This document shows, piece after piece, positions 61,114-64,000 of a DNA stretch of 64,000 nucleotides (position 1 is its first letter; each line of letters opens with the position of its first letter). This DNA is from Casuarina equisetifolia. Taxonomy: Eukaryota; Streptophyta; Magnoliopsida; Fagales; Casuarinaceae. The position numbers and the translations under genes are program-made. The notes beneath the pieces are model-generated. The model had not been told where the DNA came from, did no database searches, and worked only from the letters and a program-made list of their open reading frames with translations. The DNA is taken from the NCBI GenBank assembly GCA_028551475.1, contig CM052360.1:14434501-14498500 (forward strand), given 5' to 3'.

Positions 61114-61928
61114 TGATAACTCTATTTTTATAGAGTTATTTTACCTATTTTAGGTAATAAATAACTTTAATAATTGTGAGAAAACATTTGAACTCCTCTT
61201 TATTTACCTAAATTTATCTTATTTATGTAGCACAAGAAGGCAAGGAGAAAAGAGATGAACATGGAGAGCTTGATACTTATTGTGTGGCAAAATTGTAATA
61301 TCATGATCAAAAGAGTCAAGATGGGCTTGGGCTTTGAATGATTGTTATTAGATTTTATTGTTATTGGGTTTTCTAAATAATTAGAAAACCTAATCATATT
61401 AGGAGTTCAAAGCCTAATTAAATTAGGAGTTCAAAACTTAATTAAATTAAGAGTTCAAAACCCAATTGTTTTAGATCTCTAAGACCCAATTCTACTAGGA
61501 TAAGAATAGGTCTAAACCTAAACCCTATTTAAGAGAAGAGAAGAGGCAAAGGAAGGGGAGAAGAGGAAATTGAGCACAACTCAAGAAAGAGGCCAAGAAT
61601 TCAAGGTTTTCTTGAAGAGAAGACAAAAAGGGTGACAAACTTCTTGTTCTTGGATTCAAGATGCCTTCTTTATTTCTTATTACCATTCTTCCTCATTATT
61701 TCTTTATGTTTTAGTTTATTTTTGTTAGAGCTACGATGTAACCTAATTATAATGGTATGAATCTTATGATTATTATGTTTTGCAAGATATTTTATTTATG
61801 TGAAGTTACATATTATGGAGTTTAATGCTTTTAAGTGATTAGCTACCACTTAGATGACTTGATTTGTATGTTAGAGACCGAGAGGAAATAGCATGCAGTT
61901 GCTTCTTGTAATATGCAACCATAGATTA
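61114..61928 (+). mobile_element. Partial Gypsy LTR in midasin intron
   Basis: Starts TGATAACTCTATTTTTATAG and follows the Gypsy LTR for 815 bp. Both sides carry CTAGT (61109-61113 and 61929-61933). It is less than a full LTR of the family (about 1.27 kb). The identical fragment, cut by the window edge, is at 1-431. Confidence 0.85.
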
Positions 61929-64000
61929 CTAGTGACAGTATAAAGACACACCAAATAAAAATAGGTTTAAAGATCAAGTAATAAGCAATAGCAATTATAA
62001 GAAGAATGACTAAGACCATGTGGGGAAAAAAACAAAGAGATAGACACCTTCTCAAATAATTCTTCAAAATGATTGAGCAAAACCTCTATGACTGAGCTTG
62101 TATGGACTTCTTGCCCATAAAGAGCTAAAAGATGCTCCTCAAACTCCTTTATGGCCTAGAAGTTCTTAGAAACAAGTTATTCCATTTGTTTTGTGACAAA
62201 AAAATAGTATGAAGAACTAGCTAGTGCTTTTATTGCTTTATTTTGGCCAAGAAGGTAGTAATCTAGCAATTTTTGTTACAAAGTTATCACCAATGAAGTG
62301 CAAGAAATATTAGGTTCAAAATAGAACACAATGAGGAGAAAAAATTCTACACCTTGGATTTCAGAAAATATTGAAGAGACTTCACAAGGAAAGCAAGAAC
62401 ACCACTTGCTGCAGCTTTGACTCTCTCACAAGAGTCCAAATGTGTAATTTCAAACATATTTGCAAAAGTGATTCTTCTACATCATGGCGCATAAATCATC
62501 TAAGAGTTACTGCAATGAAAATTTATGACATGAAGCCCAGAAGCAAGGTGGAACAAAATATCAATAACTTTTGTTTTTTATAATATTTAGCTAAAAACAA
62601 GGCTAAAAGAACATAAATGCCACATGAGATGCTTGGATGAGAAATTATCTTCTGCTGCCACATGCATTTAAAGGTGGTGTGTTGGTTTTGAGAAGAAAGC
62701 ACACATCATTATTTTAATGAGGAATTTGGACAATCATGTTCCAATGTAAATATGTACTCTCTTAAGTGCTTCAATTGCTTAGCAAAATCATTGGCAGCAA
62801 TCTGTTATTTCTATTGGATATCAATTAGCTAGTTGACAAAAGCAATGGACTTATCAACCCAGAGGGGGGTTGAAATGAATAACATTGAAATAGACAAATG
62901 CATAGCCAATTGCACTTAGACCATCCAAACGAGGATTGCCTAACCAAAGAAACAATATAATGTGGGTTCATTACATGGTCCTAAACAATAAATTACAAAT
63001 CATTTTTAAAATCAAACAAATTATAGAATTTAAATTAAGTTTAGTAGCTACATTAATTAAGATTTTCTTATCAAGCATAATACATAAAAAAGAAAGGTTT
63101 GGGTCAATTTGGCAACACAACCCAAAATCCTAACTTTAAGGGGGGGGATGAGACAATCACTTTATAAATTAGTCTAACTCAAACAATAAAAAGTCCATAC
63201 CAACATGTTCACGACTAATGTCTTTCTGGGAGTTTAGGCAAGACTGCTAAAGAAGCAACACTAATGTTATGCTTTCAAAATAGTTCTCATTGGTTGCTTT
63301 CCATTTAGGAACCAAAATATCACCTGGAAAACTTCATAATTCACATATGGCAACAAGATCAGGAGCTTTAGAAGCCAACCTATTTTGTGTCAGTAACAGA
63401 TGCTGCATATCATATGATGGCTCAAGGAACCACCAAGATTTATAATGATCCTACAAAGAACAACCCAAGAAATAAATATTTAGCTTCTGAAACAAGATAA
63501 TATAAAGAATCTAAATTATAAATTACAAAACAACTAATATTCTAGCATAAATTCATATTACCTCCATATATACTGACTTGTGCCTAGACAATCCACTACT
63601 TTCTAATAGCTTTAGAAGCTCAGGAAAGGCCCTTCTCTTCCCTAGACTTTTGTTTGTCTCCTTCCATATATCATCACAATGCACTACATTTCTATATATT
63701 TTCTCAATTGTGCACCACACAACTTCCATTGCTCCTCAAATAAGAGGTGTATAGACTGGGAAATGGAGCATTCTTTTAAAACATTTGTAAGCTCTGTACA
63801 AGGTACAAGTTCATAAAATTCTAAATCACCAAAGAACACTAGTGGCAGAAACAATAGTTGCAATTATTACTTTAAAGCAAAAGGACAAAGAATAACCTCC
63901 ACTAGGACCACTAAAGTGTAAGACAGGATTATCTAATTCAAGAGTTTCTCAAGGTGCAACTTTTGCAAAGCATAAACTGTATTTTTGCACCAATCAACAT
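61498..64000 (+). repeat. Right copy of the 2.5-kb direct repeat
   Basis: Matches 1-2504; see that entry for the comparison. This copy is contiguous with further midasin exons at 59921-61113, so it is the one that sits in the longer midasin context. It is cut by the right window edge. Confidence 0.95.
61929..64000 (-). pseudogene. MDN1: Midasin (MDN1) pseudogene fragment, right copy
   Basis: Same exon-like blocks as in the left copy: about 64000-63900 (CKNTVYALQKL onward, with a one-base change compared with the left copy), 63770-63580 (EEQWKLCGAQLRKYI, CDDIWKETNKSLGKRR), 63458-63345 (WFLEPSYDMQHLLLTQNRL), 63330-63190 (KWKATNENYFES), about 62545-62345 (RVKAAASGVLAFLVKSL) and about 62145-62040 (EFEEHLLALYGQEVHTSS). 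These precede, on the minus strand, the exons at 61068-59921. The order agrees with a single colinear gene later split by insertions. It carries the same frame changes and stops as the left copy, so decay began before the duplication. Confidence 0.8.

Noticed and set aside
1-64000. A new host defence or metabolic gene cluster
   Set aside because: All coding signals outside midasin and the one unassigned frame in segment Y belong to retrotransposons; no group of co-oriented host genes is present.

Overview
The window is AT-rich nuclear DNA from a flowering plant; I cannot name the species. Two things show this. The mobile DNA consists of plant-type Copia (SIRE-like) and Ty3/Gypsy (Athila-like) LTR retrotransposons nested in one another. 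The only host gene I recognise is plant midasin (MDN1), a giant AAA-ATPase of 60S ribosome assembly, present here as a decayed minus-strand copy with introns. I see no intact host gene, no RNA gene and no CRISPR array. A 500-base N gap lies at 35041-35540.

Layout. 1-2960: partial Gypsy LTR, then decayed MDN1 exons (minus strand). 2960-4240: no recognisable feature. 4240-11815: array of a small non-coding LTR element (here 'X') arranged LTR-internal-LTR-internal-LTR, with two Copia solo LTRs inside the middle LTR. 11816-13768 and 28114-28214: an unclassified segment ('Y') split by a 14.3-kb insertion. 13769-28108: that insertion, a two-LTR Copia element on the minus strand ('alpha') with ATCCT target duplications; its reverse transcriptase region holds a whole 6-kb gag-only Gypsy element (17084-23076, CGTTT duplications). 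28215-34825: a second minus-strand Copia element ('beta'). 34826-40831: parts of a second gag-only Gypsy element across the N gap, with Copia LTR insertions. 40832-44775: second copy of the X/Y composite, without the alpha insertion. 44775-53699: third minus-strand Copia element ('gamma'), with a tandemly doubled left end. 53700-64000: MDN1 remains (minus strand, running from C-terminal to N-terminal side as coordinates rise), split by a Copia solo LTR, a Copia solo LTR that itself holds a Gypsy solo LTR, and a partial Gypsy LTR.

The first 2.5 kb and the last 2.5 kb are near-identical direct copies (about 99% by eye), including the same Gypsy LTR fragment at the same site. The window may therefore span one period of a segmental duplication of about 61.5 kb, or an assembly duplication.

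The history can be partly ordered from target duplications and from empty sites kept in paralogous copies: X/Y composite duplicated, then Copia alpha inserted into one copy, then the gag-only Gypsy inserted into alpha. The genes do not form a working system. The most informative signals are the MDN1 relic, the gag-only Gypsy lineage, a palindrome shared by otherwise different Copia LTRs, the X array, and a conflict of flanks across the N gap. Family names for the Copia (SIRE) and Gypsy (Athila) elements rest on recognised protein and primer-site motifs, not on a database search.
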